From Tenacibaculum sp. MAR_2009_124 (lineage in GTDB: Bacteria; Bacteroidota; Bacteroidia; Flavobacteriales; Flavobacteriaceae), in assembly GCF_900105455.1 (NCBI RefSeq), contig NZ_FNSF01000002.1, positions 303,501 through 367,500 of the forward strand: DNA of 64,000 nucleotides. The letters are read 5' to 3'. Within the stretch, counting starts at the first letter, position 1; every line of letters starts with the position of its first letter. This document shows, piece after piece, positions 55,541 through 63,436 of this stretch. The notes under the pieces are model-generated. The model did no database searches. It saw only the letters and a program-made list of their open reading frames with translations, and was not told the DNA's origin. Position numbers and translations under genes: made by a program.

Positions 55541-56920
55541 ATGAAAAAATATATATCAATATTCATAGTAATAGTTACATTTTTAGGATGTAATGAATTA
55601 GATAGTAGGTTGTCTACCTCTATTGATGCTGAAAAAGCTATTGTAGATATCCCTACATTGAAAGCTTCTGTTTTAGGAAGTTATAATTCTTACCAAAGCG
55701 CTAGTTTGTATAACAGAGGTTTATTGGTAATACCTGAGTTAATTTCAGAAAACTCTTTTATAGATGCCTTTGATAACACAGGTCGATTTCTTGACTTTGA
55801 TAGTTTTGATGTTATCAATACTGATGGAGATGTTTCTGATGTGTGGGTAGCGTTAGGAAGAATCATTTCGCAAACTTCGTATACGATTAGAAAAGCGAGA
55901 GAAGTAAGTGTAAAAGAGAATGAACTTGCTGAGAAAAATCATTTAATTGGAGAAGCACATGCTTTAAGAGCTTTTGCTTATCATATAATGCAACAGTATT
56001 TTTGTCAACCTTATAATTTTACTTCAGATGCTTCACATTTGGGAGCTCCATTACCTGATTTCGATTTGTTAGGTGGTATTGAAATCGTGTTTCCTGCGAG
56101 AAGTACTTCCAAAGAAGTGTATAATCAAATTGTTGCTGATTTAAATCAAGCAGCGAGTTTAATGTCTGGATTTACAAATCCAAACGTATATCGATTAGGA
56201 TTAAACGGTGTTAATGCACTTTTATCTAGAGTGTATTTGTCAATGGAAAACTGGGAAAAAGCAGACGAGTTTGCTGATAAAGTATTAGGAAATTATTCAT
56301 TAATGTCTAACGGAGAGTATGTAAGTTCTTGGAACAACGATTTTTCTTCGGAATCCATCTTTTCTATTTATAATGATGATCTTGATAACAGTGGAACTAG
56401 TAGCATGTATCAATTGTGCTTAATTTACTTGGATTTGTTTGCAACACCCGATTTTGTTAGTACGTTTTCAACTACCGATGTAAGAAGTAATTTATATCCA
56501 ATGAATACAACGTTAAATGTAAATACGATAACCAAGTATACTTCTCGATTTAGTAATACTCCAGTGATTAGATTATCTGAGATGTACTTAATAAAAGCAG
56601 AAGCAAATGCAAATATTACTGGTAAAGAGATAGATGCACAAAGTGCATTGTTTACAATTATGCAACGTGCTGATGTAAATGCGGTAATGCCAACTGAAAC
56701 GGGGCAGGCATTAAAAGATAGGATACTATTAGAGCGCAGAAAAGAGTTGGCTTTTGAAGGCTTCCGCTTATTTGATTTAACTAGAAATAAAAAATCTTTT
56801 GTTAAGTACAGACAAGATGCTGCTTTTATCAATATTACGCCTGGTGAGAAAACGATTATGCCGATTCCTGCTAGGGAAGTAAATGCAAATCCTAATATGC
56901 AACAAAATCCAGGATATTAA
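55541..56920 (+). CDS. SusD/RagB outer-membrane lipoprotein
   Basis: Substrate-binding lid of the SusC transporter. Lipobox FLGC, Cys17. 459 residues with the alpha-helical TPR-like SusD fold: IGEAHALRAFAYHIMQQYF, YNQIVADLNQAASLM, GLNGVNALLSRVYLSMENW, and the typical end LLERRKELAFEGFRLFDLTR, PIPAREVNANPNMQQNPGY. It is 13 bp after susC. Confidence 0.96.
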   Translation: MKKYISIFIVIVTFLGCNELDSRLSTSIDAEKAIVDIPTLKASVLGSYNSYQSASLYNRGLLVIPELISENSFIDAFDNTGRFLDFDSFDVINTDGDVSDVWVALGRIISQTSYTIRKAREVSVKENELAEKNHLIGEAHALRAFAYHIMQQYFCQPYNFTSDASHLGAPLPDFDLLGGIEIVFPARSTSKEVYNQIVADLNQAASLMSGFTNPNVYRLGLNGVNALLSRVYLSMENWEKADEFADKVLGNYSLMSNGEYVSSWNNDFSSESIFSIYNDDLDNSGTSSMYQLCLIYLDLFATPDFVSTFSTTDVRSNLYPMNTTLNVNTITKYTSRFSNTPVIRLSEMYLIKAEANANITGKEIDAQSALFTIMQRADVNAVMPTETGQALKDRILLERRKELAFEGFRLFDLTRNKKSFVKYRQDAAFINITPGEKTIMPIPAREVNANPNMQQNPGY

Positions 56921-57012
56921 TAAAGTAAATGTCATGGTCGTTAGCAACAAGGACAATGCAGAAAAAGGAGCTACCATGACTGTTTTTTATTATTTAAAAC
57001 ATAAACAAACAT

Positions 57013-58113
57013 ATGAAAATTTATAAATTATATATATGTGTATTCATGCTTTTGGGAATGCTGGCATGTAATACTGAAAACGACGTTATTTTACCTTCTT
57101 CTTACCATTATATTTCATTTGAAAAGTCAGAGGTAAGAGCAAAGGAAGGAGAAACAAATACGGTTCTTGTTAAATTTTTTAGATCATCAGAATTGTCAAA
57201 CGAGGAACTTACCTTTAGTTATAGTATATCCTTTCCTGAGGGAAAAACTGCTGCTCAAGAAGGAGTTGATTATAGTTTGCCGAATGGTTCAGGAACAATT
57301 AAACTTCCTGCAGGGAAAAGCGAAGTAGAAGTAGAGCTACTTACAGTGAATGATAATACGAACTCTGCGGGCGATCGTTATATTCAATTCGATTTGGAAT
57401 CTGCTGATAATATGACTTTAGGAAGCCCTGCGGACGCCGAGGCTAAAAGTGTAACTGTTATTATAGGAGAAGATGATTTGGCAACAATTGCCTATACTAG
57501 TTTTGAAGAGGTACCAGCTTTTGTAGGCGATATTTATTATAATAAATCAGGAACTGAGGTTTTAGAGAATACACAAGTGAGTGATCCTAATTCTACGGAT
57601 CCGTACGTTGATTTTACAGCTACAGGAGACGAATTAGGTTTTGATTCTTCTTTTTTATCAAGTGATGTTGGAGATGATGGTGTTGAGAGAATAGGAGTGT
57701 TTAAAAATGAAAATTTAGACACGGAACCAGACGATTTTGAAGCGAGGTTTGTGAAAGGAATGCAAGGATTTGTTACTTCCGATTTAGACGGAACCATAGA
57801 AATAGTTTTTGATCAGGTTACCAGTTTAAATTCCAATATGACAGGTGTTGTCTTGGAAGCAAATATTTATTTTGGAAATACATCTTATGAAACAGGTGAA
57901 GGGATAGAGATATTTTATAAAACAGCTGATGGATTAGGTGATCCAATTATATCTTATGTAGAGTCAACGATTGAAAAAGGTATATGGATTAGTGCTTCTG
58001 GAAGCATTCCTGCAGATAAATTGGTGCCTGGAAATATTGTTGTTAGAATGAAAAATTCAAGTAATTCAGAAATGATATTTCTTGATTATATAGCAATTAA
58101 AGGAATTCCTTAA
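57013..58113 (+). CDS. Lipoprotein with Calx-beta-like domain
   Basis: 366 residues. Lipoprotein signal with lipobox MLAC (Cys19). Residues ~32-135 resemble a Calx-beta or related Ig-like domain (VRAKEGETNTVLVKF, GVDYSLPNGSGTIKLPAGKSEVEVEL). The C-terminal ~220 residues look beta-sandwich-like and end MIFLDYIAIKGIP, a frequent end of DUF5017/concanavalin-like modules beside SusD. It is probably the surface accessory lipoprotein of this SusCD system, 92 bp after susD. Confidence 0.75.
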   Translation: MKIYKLYICVFMLLGMLACNTENDVILPSSYHYISFEKSEVRAKEGETNTVLVKFFRSSELSNEELTFSYSISFPEGKTAAQEGVDYSLPNGSGTIKLPAGKSEVEVELLTVNDNTNSAGDRYIQFDLESADNMTLGSPADAEAKSVTVIIGEDDLATIAYTSFEEVPAFVGDIYYNKSGTEVLENTQVSDPNSTDPYVDFTATGDELGFDSSFLSSDVGDDGVERIGVFKNENLDTEPDDFEARFVKGMQGFVTSDLDGTIEIVFDQVTSLNSNMTGVVLEANIYFGNTSYETGEGIEIFYKTADGLGDPIISYVESTIEKGIWISASGSIPADKLVPGNIVVRMKNSSNSEMIFLDYIAIKGIP

Positions 58114-58133
58114 AAATATTTTAATTAGTGATC

Positions 58134-58238
58134 TAGGCTGTTGAACTAGTAGAAGTATTTAGACGTTGAAATTCCATCAATTATCATATGTTTTTATTTC
58201 TGATTTAATTGTTTGTTTTTGCTACTCAACAGCCTTTT
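58134..58238 (+). repeat. Long-loop inverted repeat before the protease gene
   Basis: AGGCTGTTGA (58134-58143) and TCAACAGCCT (58226-58235) form a 10-bp stem with an 82-nt loop, followed by TTTAATG. It may be a weak terminator of the SusCD transcript. Confidence 0.35.
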
Positions 58239-58251
58239 AATGTGTGTAAAT

Positions 58252-60138
58252 ATGGTGTATAAGTACTGTTTGGTTAATTTTTTTCTGTTGGTACTGTTTT
58301 TTACAAATATTTGTAAAGCTCAGAATGCAACCGATAGAGATCATATTAAAAAAAGGAGCAATCTTGAAGAACTTAGAAAGCTCCAAGAAAGATTTAATGA
58401 GAACAATAACCGCTTACAGAAAAAAGCGAAAACACTTGGATATAAAACCAAAGTGTATGAAAATGGAGTTGCTAAAATGACGTTAGAGACTATAATAAAT
58501 GGTGTTCCATTTTATAGCTCTGATGATAATTTAAAAGCTGCAACTTCAAGCAAGGTTGATAGAATTTGGAATGGAGGAGATAGTGGATTGAACTTAACAG
58601 GAAAGGACGTAATTATCGGGCATTGGGAAAATTCAGGTTTACCCTTGACAAGTCATGTTGAGTTTGAAGGACGTGTAATTCATAAGGAATCTCTAAGTAG
58701 TTCTAGTCATGCAACGCATACCGCAGGAACCATGATTGCAAAAGGCTTAGATACTGAGGCGAGAGGAATGGCTTCAGAAGCAAAAATACATGCTAGAAAC
58801 ACGGAAAATGATGAAGCTGAAATGGCTTCATTCGCTGCGGATGGAGGTATTTTATCTAATCATTCTTATGGTCAATCAGCGTCAAGTAGTCTCAGTACAA
58901 AATATTATGGTCATTATTCTGAGAGCGCTAGTGAATGGGATGAAATAGCGTATAATGCTCCATATTATTTAATCTGCAAATCGGCAGGGAATAATAGAGA
59001 TAATGGTTATAATGTTAGAGATAATGGCTATGATATCCTATTAAAAAAAGCCACAGCTAAAAATATTTTGGTGGTTGGAGCTGTAAAAGATATTGCCGAA
59101 TATTCTGGACCTCAATCGGTTCAACAGACCGATTTTAGTAGTTACGGCCCAACTGATGATTTTAGAATAAAACCAGACCTTATGGCTAATGGTCATAGGG
59201 TATATTCGACAAATAACGGAGGAAACAATTCGTACGATGATAAAAGTGGAACATCAATGGCAACACCTGTGGTGACAGGAACAGTAGCTTTATTACAGCA
59301 ATTATATCATCAGAAGAACAATAGTTATATGAAATCTGCTACCGTAAAAGCACTGCTAATTAATAGTGCTAATGAGCTCGGAGAACACCCAGGGCCAGAT
59401 TTTGCAAACGGATGGGGGCTCTTAAATGCTGAGGAAGCCGCGACTCAAATTACTGAAAACGAAAATACATCGTTAATTCTGGAAGAAATGATAGAAGACG
59501 GTGCTAGTTTTACACGAAGTATTGAAGTCGATGATGAATTAGCTTTATCCATTACGTTGGCTTGGACAGATGTCCCTGGGACTCCTATCTCAACAGATAT
59601 ATTAGAAGAGGATCAAAGTGATAGAATGTTGGTAAATGATCTCGATATTAGAATTACAGGAAACGGAGAGGAATATAAACCTTGGACTTTCCAAAGTACT
59701 TCTAGTTTTACTAATGGAGCGACCAAAGGAGATAATTTTAGAGATAATGTTGAGAAAATTGAAGTGCCCGACATTGAGCCCGGAACTTATACCGTTTCAG
59801 TAACTCATAAAAACAACTTAGAAGAAGACGAACAAGATTTTTCTTTGGTAATTAATGGGGTTTCAGAAGGTTCTTTAAGTACTGGTAATCTCAATAGCTT
59901 TCTTGGCAAAATAAAAATCTATCCAAATCCAAGCAATGGACTGGTAAATATTAAAATCATCGATTCTAGCATTACTCTAGAAAAAGTAGAAGTATATGAT
60001 GTAAAAGGGAGTATGATTCTAAAAACCAAGACTTATACTGATAAAGAAGATGTTTTAAGGTTGCCTAATGCAGGGATTTACTTTGTGAAAATAGTTACAA
60101 AAACTAAAATTTTTCATCAGAAAATAATTGTACAATAA
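58252..60138 (+). CDS. Secreted subtilisin-family (S8) peptidase with type IX sorting domain
   Basis: The ATG at 58252 is preferred because the signal peptide starts there (MVYKYCLVNFFLLVLFF, cleavage after CKAQ). Earlier starts (58213 TTG, 58240 ATG) only add residues. The S8 domain spans about 100-410: His153 in SHATHTAGT, Asn247 in SAGNN, Ser335 in GTSMATP. Where the catalytic Asp should be the sequence is HWENSG (Glu126, Asn127), so the triad looks altered. A beta domain (about 410-540) follows, then the C-terminal type IX secretion signal (IYPNPSNGLVNI, GIYFVKI). 628 residues. It may serve the SusCD system. Confidence 0.9.
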   Translation: MVYKYCLVNFFLLVLFFTNICKAQNATDRDHIKKRSNLEELRKLQERFNENNNRLQKKAKTLGYKTKVYENGVAKMTLETIINGVPFYSSDDNLKAATSSKVDRIWNGGDSGLNLTGKDVIIGHWENSGLPLTSHVEFEGRVIHKESLSSSSHATHTAGTMIAKGLDTEARGMASEAKIHARNTENDEAEMASFAADGGILSNHSYGQSASSSLSTKYYGHYSESASEWDEIAYNAPYYLICKSAGNNRDNGYNVRDNGYDILLKKATAKNILVVGAVKDIAEYSGPQSVQQTDFSSYGPTDDFRIKPDLMANGHRVYSTNNGGNNSYDDKSGTSMATPVVTGTVALLQQLYHQKNNSYMKSATVKALLINSANELGEHPGPDFANGWGLLNAEEAATQITENENTSLILEEMIEDGASFTRSIEVDDELALSITLAWTDVPGTPISTDILEEDQSDRMLVNDLDIRITGNGEEYKPWTFQSTSSFTNGATKGDNFRDNVEKIEVPDIEPGTYTVSVTHKNNLEEDEQDFSLVINGVSEGSLSTGNLNSFLGKIKIYPNPSNGLVNIKIIDSSITLEKVEVYDVKGSMILKTKTYTDKEDVLRLPNAGIYFVKIVTKTKIFHQKIIVQ

Positions 60139-60176
60139 TAGCACTTGTATGAAGGGTTCGAGTGTTATTAAAAAAG

Positions 60177-60203
60177 AAGGTCCAATATCATGGACCTTTT
60201 TTT
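60177..60203. terminator. Bidirectional terminator
   Basis: AAGGTCCA/TGGACCTT stem with a 6-nt loop, T7 on the + strand and CTTCTTTTTT on the minus strand. It lies between the convergent protease and DUF2185 genes. Confidence 0.85.
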
Positions 60204-60260
60204 GTTTTGTTGTTACTTCGGGTTTATCTAATCTATATAAAGAATATTGAATAAACCTTT

Positions 60261-60557
60261 CTATAATTGCTCAGGAGCATCTACAATTTTCCATTTATTA
60301 TTATCCTTTTCAAAAGAAAAGCCATAAGGAGCTAGAAGGTTCGTTTTTAAACTATCGTCTATAGCTATTAACTGGTCAGCTGTTACAAGTTTAAAATTAT
60401 CATGATTATCTAAAAATTCTTCTTCTTCATCCCCTGAAAACACTCTCCATCCGCTGCCACCCTCTTCTCGAGGTTCTTCTCTATACATCCATTTAGGTGG
60501 GTATTTATCCTGTAGTATTCGATTACTGATAAATATTGCTCCGATATTAAGTTCCAT
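60261..60557 (-). CDS. DUF2185 immunity-like protein
   Basis: 98 residues, acidic. The pattern AIFISNRILQDKYPPKWMYREEP, GWRVFSGDEEEEFLDN and LIAIDDSLKTNL is that of DUF2185, a family counted among immunity proteins of polymorphic toxins. No toxin gene is next to it. It shares GD...IDDSL with the 63-residue protein at 61173, so the two may be paralogues. Toxin-neutralising function is inferred from the family only. Confidence 0.75.
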   Translation of the reverse strand: MELNIGAIFISNRILQDKYPPKWMYREEPREEGGSGWRVFSGDEEEEFLDNHDNFKLVTADQLIAIDDSLKTNLLAPYGFSFEKDNNKWKIVDAPEQL

Positions 60558-60600
60558 ATTGTTTAATTGATAGATGATATCTATTGGAAAATTTATAAAT

Positions 60601-60630
60601 AACCACGCTATAAAAACTTATAACGTGGCT
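60601..60630 (-). terminator. Hairpin downstream of the DUF7668-like gene
   Basis: CCACG-C-TATAA / TTATA-A-CGTGG with loop AAAC; the odd pair becomes G-U only in the minus-strand RNA. The tail TTATTTAT is weak. Confidence 0.5.
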
Positions 60631-60654
60631 ATATCTATTGTTAAATTTAATTTT

Positions 60655-60759
60655 GCTGCCTACTCATAACCGCCACTAGAAAGGATTCTAGCCTTTACTC
60701 TGGCATTCTATGCGCCATCGGGGGCTCGCGCTATCTTGGAGTTACTGCATAATCCCTAT
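60655..60759. other. Short GC-rich segment between immunity-like genes
   Basis: The 80 bases 60661-60740 contain 41 G+C (51 percent by my count), well above the surrounding A+T-rich DNA. It includes GGGGGCTCGCG and the inverted repeat CTAGAAAGGATTCTAG. No frame is open through it. It may be the trace of a lost toxin/Rhs cassette or other foreign DNA. Confidence 0.5.
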
Positions 60760-61140
60760 TTAAGGAACGTAAACCAGCTGAATGTCAATTAAATATTCGT
60801 TATTATTTTTTCTTATTTCAGCACTCAAAACTAGATCGCTTAACCCTTCTTCTTTTGTGTAAAGGTCTATAAGTACATTCCAATATTCGCCGTAATAAAT
60901 ATAAACTGATGAATTCCAAGTTTCATTTGGAAGTTCGATTAGTTCTTCTCCATAATCTTCAATGTATTCTTTGATTTGTTTAGCAGTCTCATTTGAGACA
61001 GGATTCACATTTTTTATTTCTGAACTTAAGTTATAATCCTTATTCACAAAAGCTTTTATAATTTCTTCAAAACTGGGTCTCCATACGTGTGGAACGGGTA
61101 GTTCGTTTTCCTCATTTTTTTCAACTTTAATTTCAATCAT
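60760..61140 (-). CDS. Small DUF7668-like protein
   Basis: 126 residues, acidic. The pattern PVPHVWRPSFEEIIKAFV, ETAKQIKEYIEDYG, ELPNETWNSSVYIYYGEYWNV and LYTKEEGLSDLVL to the final QLVYVP agrees with small stand-alone proteins that I remember as DUF7668. Such proteins turn up in toxin-immunity islands. It follows the 63-residue gene after 32 bp on the same strand, so the cluster may be one transcript. Confidence 0.6.
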   Translation of the reverse strand: MIEIKVEKNEENELPVPHVWRPSFEEIIKAFVNKDYNLSSEIKNVNPVSNETAKQIKEYIEDYGEELIELPNETWNSSVYIYYGEYWNVLIDLYTKEEGLSDLVLSAEIRKNNNEYLIDIQLVYVP

Positions 61141-61172
61141 TTTCTCGATTTTGATTAATTTTCAGACTTAAC

Positions 61173-61364
61173 TTACTTCCACTCTTGCCATTCAAATTCT
61201 TTACTTTCTCTCCATAAACCATTACCATTTATTAAGTCAATAGCTGGTATTAGAGAATCATCAATACCAATCATTGCACCTAAAGGCACAACCCTTACAT
61301 CTTCATCTGGTATATCTGAGGAATCACCAACAAACATCTCCCAATAATCATCTTTCCATCTCAT
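61173..61364 (-). CDS. Short DUF2185-like protein, possibly truncated
   Basis: 63 residues: RWKDDYWEMFVGDSSDIPDE then VRVVPLGAMIGIDDSLIPAI. It matches only the C-terminal half of DUF2185-type proteins (compare GD...LIAIDDSL in the 98-residue neighbour). The frame is open 10 codons upstream of the ATG and then meets a TAG, so the usual N-terminal half is missing. It may be a short family member or a 5'-truncated remnant. It lies 41 bp after the DUF2750 gene. Confidence 0.5.
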   Translation of the reverse strand: MRWKDDYWEMFVGDSSDIPDEDVRVVPLGAMIGIDDSLIPAIDLINGNGLWRESKEFEWQEWK

Positions 61365-61405
61365 AATCTCTGCTATGGCTTTACCTTTATTACTTTTCTA
61401 GTTAC

Positions 61406-61798
61406 TTACTCATGCTTTTCTAATTCAGCTTCTAGTTCTTTCTTTAAATTTTCTCCTTTTAAAACTAAAGCTTCCCTATTTTTGTTGTAAAAAACTCCAA
61501 AATAAACATTCTTTAAATCGGGATCATCAAGAAACTCATCAATAAAAGAGTAAACAGATATCGAAGAAGGTTTAGCTCCCATTTCCTTATGTTCGTCAAA
61601 AGCACAGAATTCAGCTAAATCTTTATGCGACCATAAAGGGAAAATTTCATCCCCGTCGGCATCTTTGAAAATAACCCATTCATTTTTACCAACAGAAAGC
61701 CCCCAAACTTCTTCAAAGTCTGCACAATAACGAATAAAATATTCAACTCTTTCTTCGTTATTTAATTTCAATAAATTCTCTATTTGTTTTGGATGCAT
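61406..61798 (-). CDS. DUF2750 protein
   Basis: 130 residues, acidic. DUF2750 signs: RVEYFIRYCADFEEVWGL, NEWVIFKDADGDEIFPLWSHKDLAEFCA, and ISVYSFIDEFL. The function is unknown; the family is often found with immunity-like genes. It is first of the four-gene minus-strand cluster (DUF2750, 63-residue protein, DUF7668-like, DUF2185). Confidence 0.75.
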   Translation of the reverse strand: MHPKQIENLLKLNNEERVEYFIRYCADFEEVWGLSVGKNEWVIFKDADGDEIFPLWSHKDLAEFCAFDEHKEMGAKPSSISVYSFIDEFLDDPDLKNVYFGVFYNKNREALVLKGENLKKELEAELEKHE

Positions 61799-61926
61799 TT
61801 TTTTACACTAAACTTCAATTTTAAATGTTCATAATCTGAATTGGTTTTAAGAAATAGAATGAGTTTTTTAAGGTGTCAAGGGGATTAAATAGTTTGATTA
61901 AAAGAAACTATAAAACTCCTTAAATT

Positions 61927-62979
61927 TTAAGAGTATTTTTCTAATTCTTGAAGATAAGGAGCAATGTCAATGTTTTCTTTTTTCAACCAATCATCATTAT
62001 AATAAGTATTGGTATAACGATCACCACTATCACATATCATTGTAACGATACTACCAGTTTGATTAGCATCCAATAATTCTTCCGCTAAATTAAGGGTAGC
62101 ATATACGTTAGTACCTGTTGAGCCTCCGCATTTACGTCCTAAAACAGCTGATAGCCATCTTAACGTGGCTATTGAAGCAGCATCTTTTACTTTCATCATT
62201 CGATCAATAACATCTGGTTGAAAAGAAGGTTCTACTCTTGGTCTTCCAATACCTTCAATTCTCGATCCAATTTTCGAGGTTAAATGCTCGTCACGAGTTT
62301 GGTAGTATTCATAAAAAACAGAATTTTCTGGATCTGTAACTGCCAATTGGGTTGCCAAGTTGTATTGAGGATTATATTTTATGTAGCGTCCTATGGTTGC
62401 TGAAGTTCCTCCTGTACCAGCGCCTACAACAATCCATGAAGGAATTTCGTGTCTTTCATTACTCATTTGATCGAATATACTTTCCGCAATATTATTGTTA
62501 CCTCTCCAATCCGTAGCTCTTTCGGCATAGGTAAATTGATCCATATAGTAACCATTCATTTCACGGGTCAATGATTCAGCTTTATTGTAAATTTCGGTGG
62601 ACGGTACTTTTACATATTTACCTCCATTAAATTCTATGAGTTCTATTTTTTCTGGAGAAGTAGATTCTGGTAATACTGCAATAAATGGCAGTCCAAGTAG
62701 CCTTGCAAAATAAGCTTCTGATATGGCAGTACTCCCCGATGAGGCTTCAATTATTGTGGTATCGGAATTAATTTTCCCATTGCATAACCCGTACAAAAAT
62801 AGCGATCTTGCCAATCTGTGTTTTAAACTTCCACTAGGGTGTGTTGATTCATCTTTTAAATAGATATCAATATTTTTAAAATAGGGCAGATTTAACTTTA
62901 TGAGATGCGTGTCTGCCGACCTGTTAAAATCGGCTTTGATCTTGTTTATCGCTTCCGATGTCCATTTACGGTTTTTCAT
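61927..62979 (-). CDS. PLP-dependent cysteine synthase-family enzyme
   Basis: 350 residues, fold type II PLP enzyme related to cysteine synthase. The PLP Lys is in PSGSLKHR (about residue 53), with the substrate loop ASSGSTAIS, the phosphate-binding [14 protein letters not shown] and a C-terminal [13 protein letters not shown]. The extended C-terminus and the [11 protein letters not shown] motif fit the group often labelled L-cysteine desulfhydrase (Cds1-like) rather than CysK. The reaction direction (synthesis or H2S release) cannot be read. No sulfur-assimilation genes are adjacent. Confidence 0.88.
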   Translation of the reverse strand: MKNRKWTSEAINKIKADFNRSADTHLIKLNLPYFKNIDIYLKDESTHPSGSLKHRLARSLFLYGLCNGKINSDTTIIEASSGSTAISEAYFARLLGLPFIAVLPESTSPEKIELIEFNGGKYVKVPSTEIYNKAESLTREMNGYYMDQFTYAERATDWRGNNNIAESIFDQMSNERHEIPSWIVVGAGTGGTSATIGRYIKYNPQYNLATQLAVTDPENSVFYEYYQTRDEHLTSKIGSRIEGIGRPRVEPSFQPDVIDRMMKVKDAASIATLRWLSAVLGRKCGGSTGTNVYATLNLAEELLDANQTGSIVTMICDSGDRYTNTYYNDDWLKKENIDIAPYLQELEKYS

Positions 62980-63436
62980 TTGATTAAATTTAGTGCAATT
63001 TATAGGATTGGGTTATTAGTCGTTAATTAAAGCTTGTGTTAATGGTTAGGGTTGTTATGAATTATAAATGTAACTAAAAATCTTTATTTTAATGATTAAT
63101 ACCTGTTTTGATAAGAAGTTATACCAGTTGGTGTTTGAAATTACTGTAAAAGAAAAAAAGAACGTTTTATTGCGGTAATTTTAAATTACAAATGGTATTA
63201 GAATGCTTGATAGAGGTTTTTCGTATTTATGAGGTATACATCTGTTATGATAATGATAGAGTATGGAGTTGAAGATTCGAATGAATTTGGAAGTGTTATG
63301 AAGATATTTGAAGTACAATATGTCTAAAAAGATAAAGTACAGAAGCTAAAAATCCAACAGGTGAATCTAAACCCATAAATAGAAACAAATACGTAGAAAT
63401 AAAAAAGCCCAACGTTAATTGGACTTTTTTATAAGT
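62980..63436. other. Intergenic stretch before the PLP enzyme gene
   Basis: 457 bp upstream of the PLP enzyme (minus strand) and downstream of the DinB gene. The only element I support is the DinB terminator at 63402. A 26-codon + frame near 63248 has no support. Confidence 0.5.
63402..63430 (-). terminator. Terminator of the DinB gene
   Basis: AAAAGTCCAA/TTGGGCTTTT stem in the minus-strand RNA (U-G at the odd pair), loop TTAACG, T6 tail. Confidence 0.8.

Noticed and set aside
63248..63328. 26-codon + strand frame before the PLP enzyme
   Set aside because: No motif, no start signal, and too short to support.
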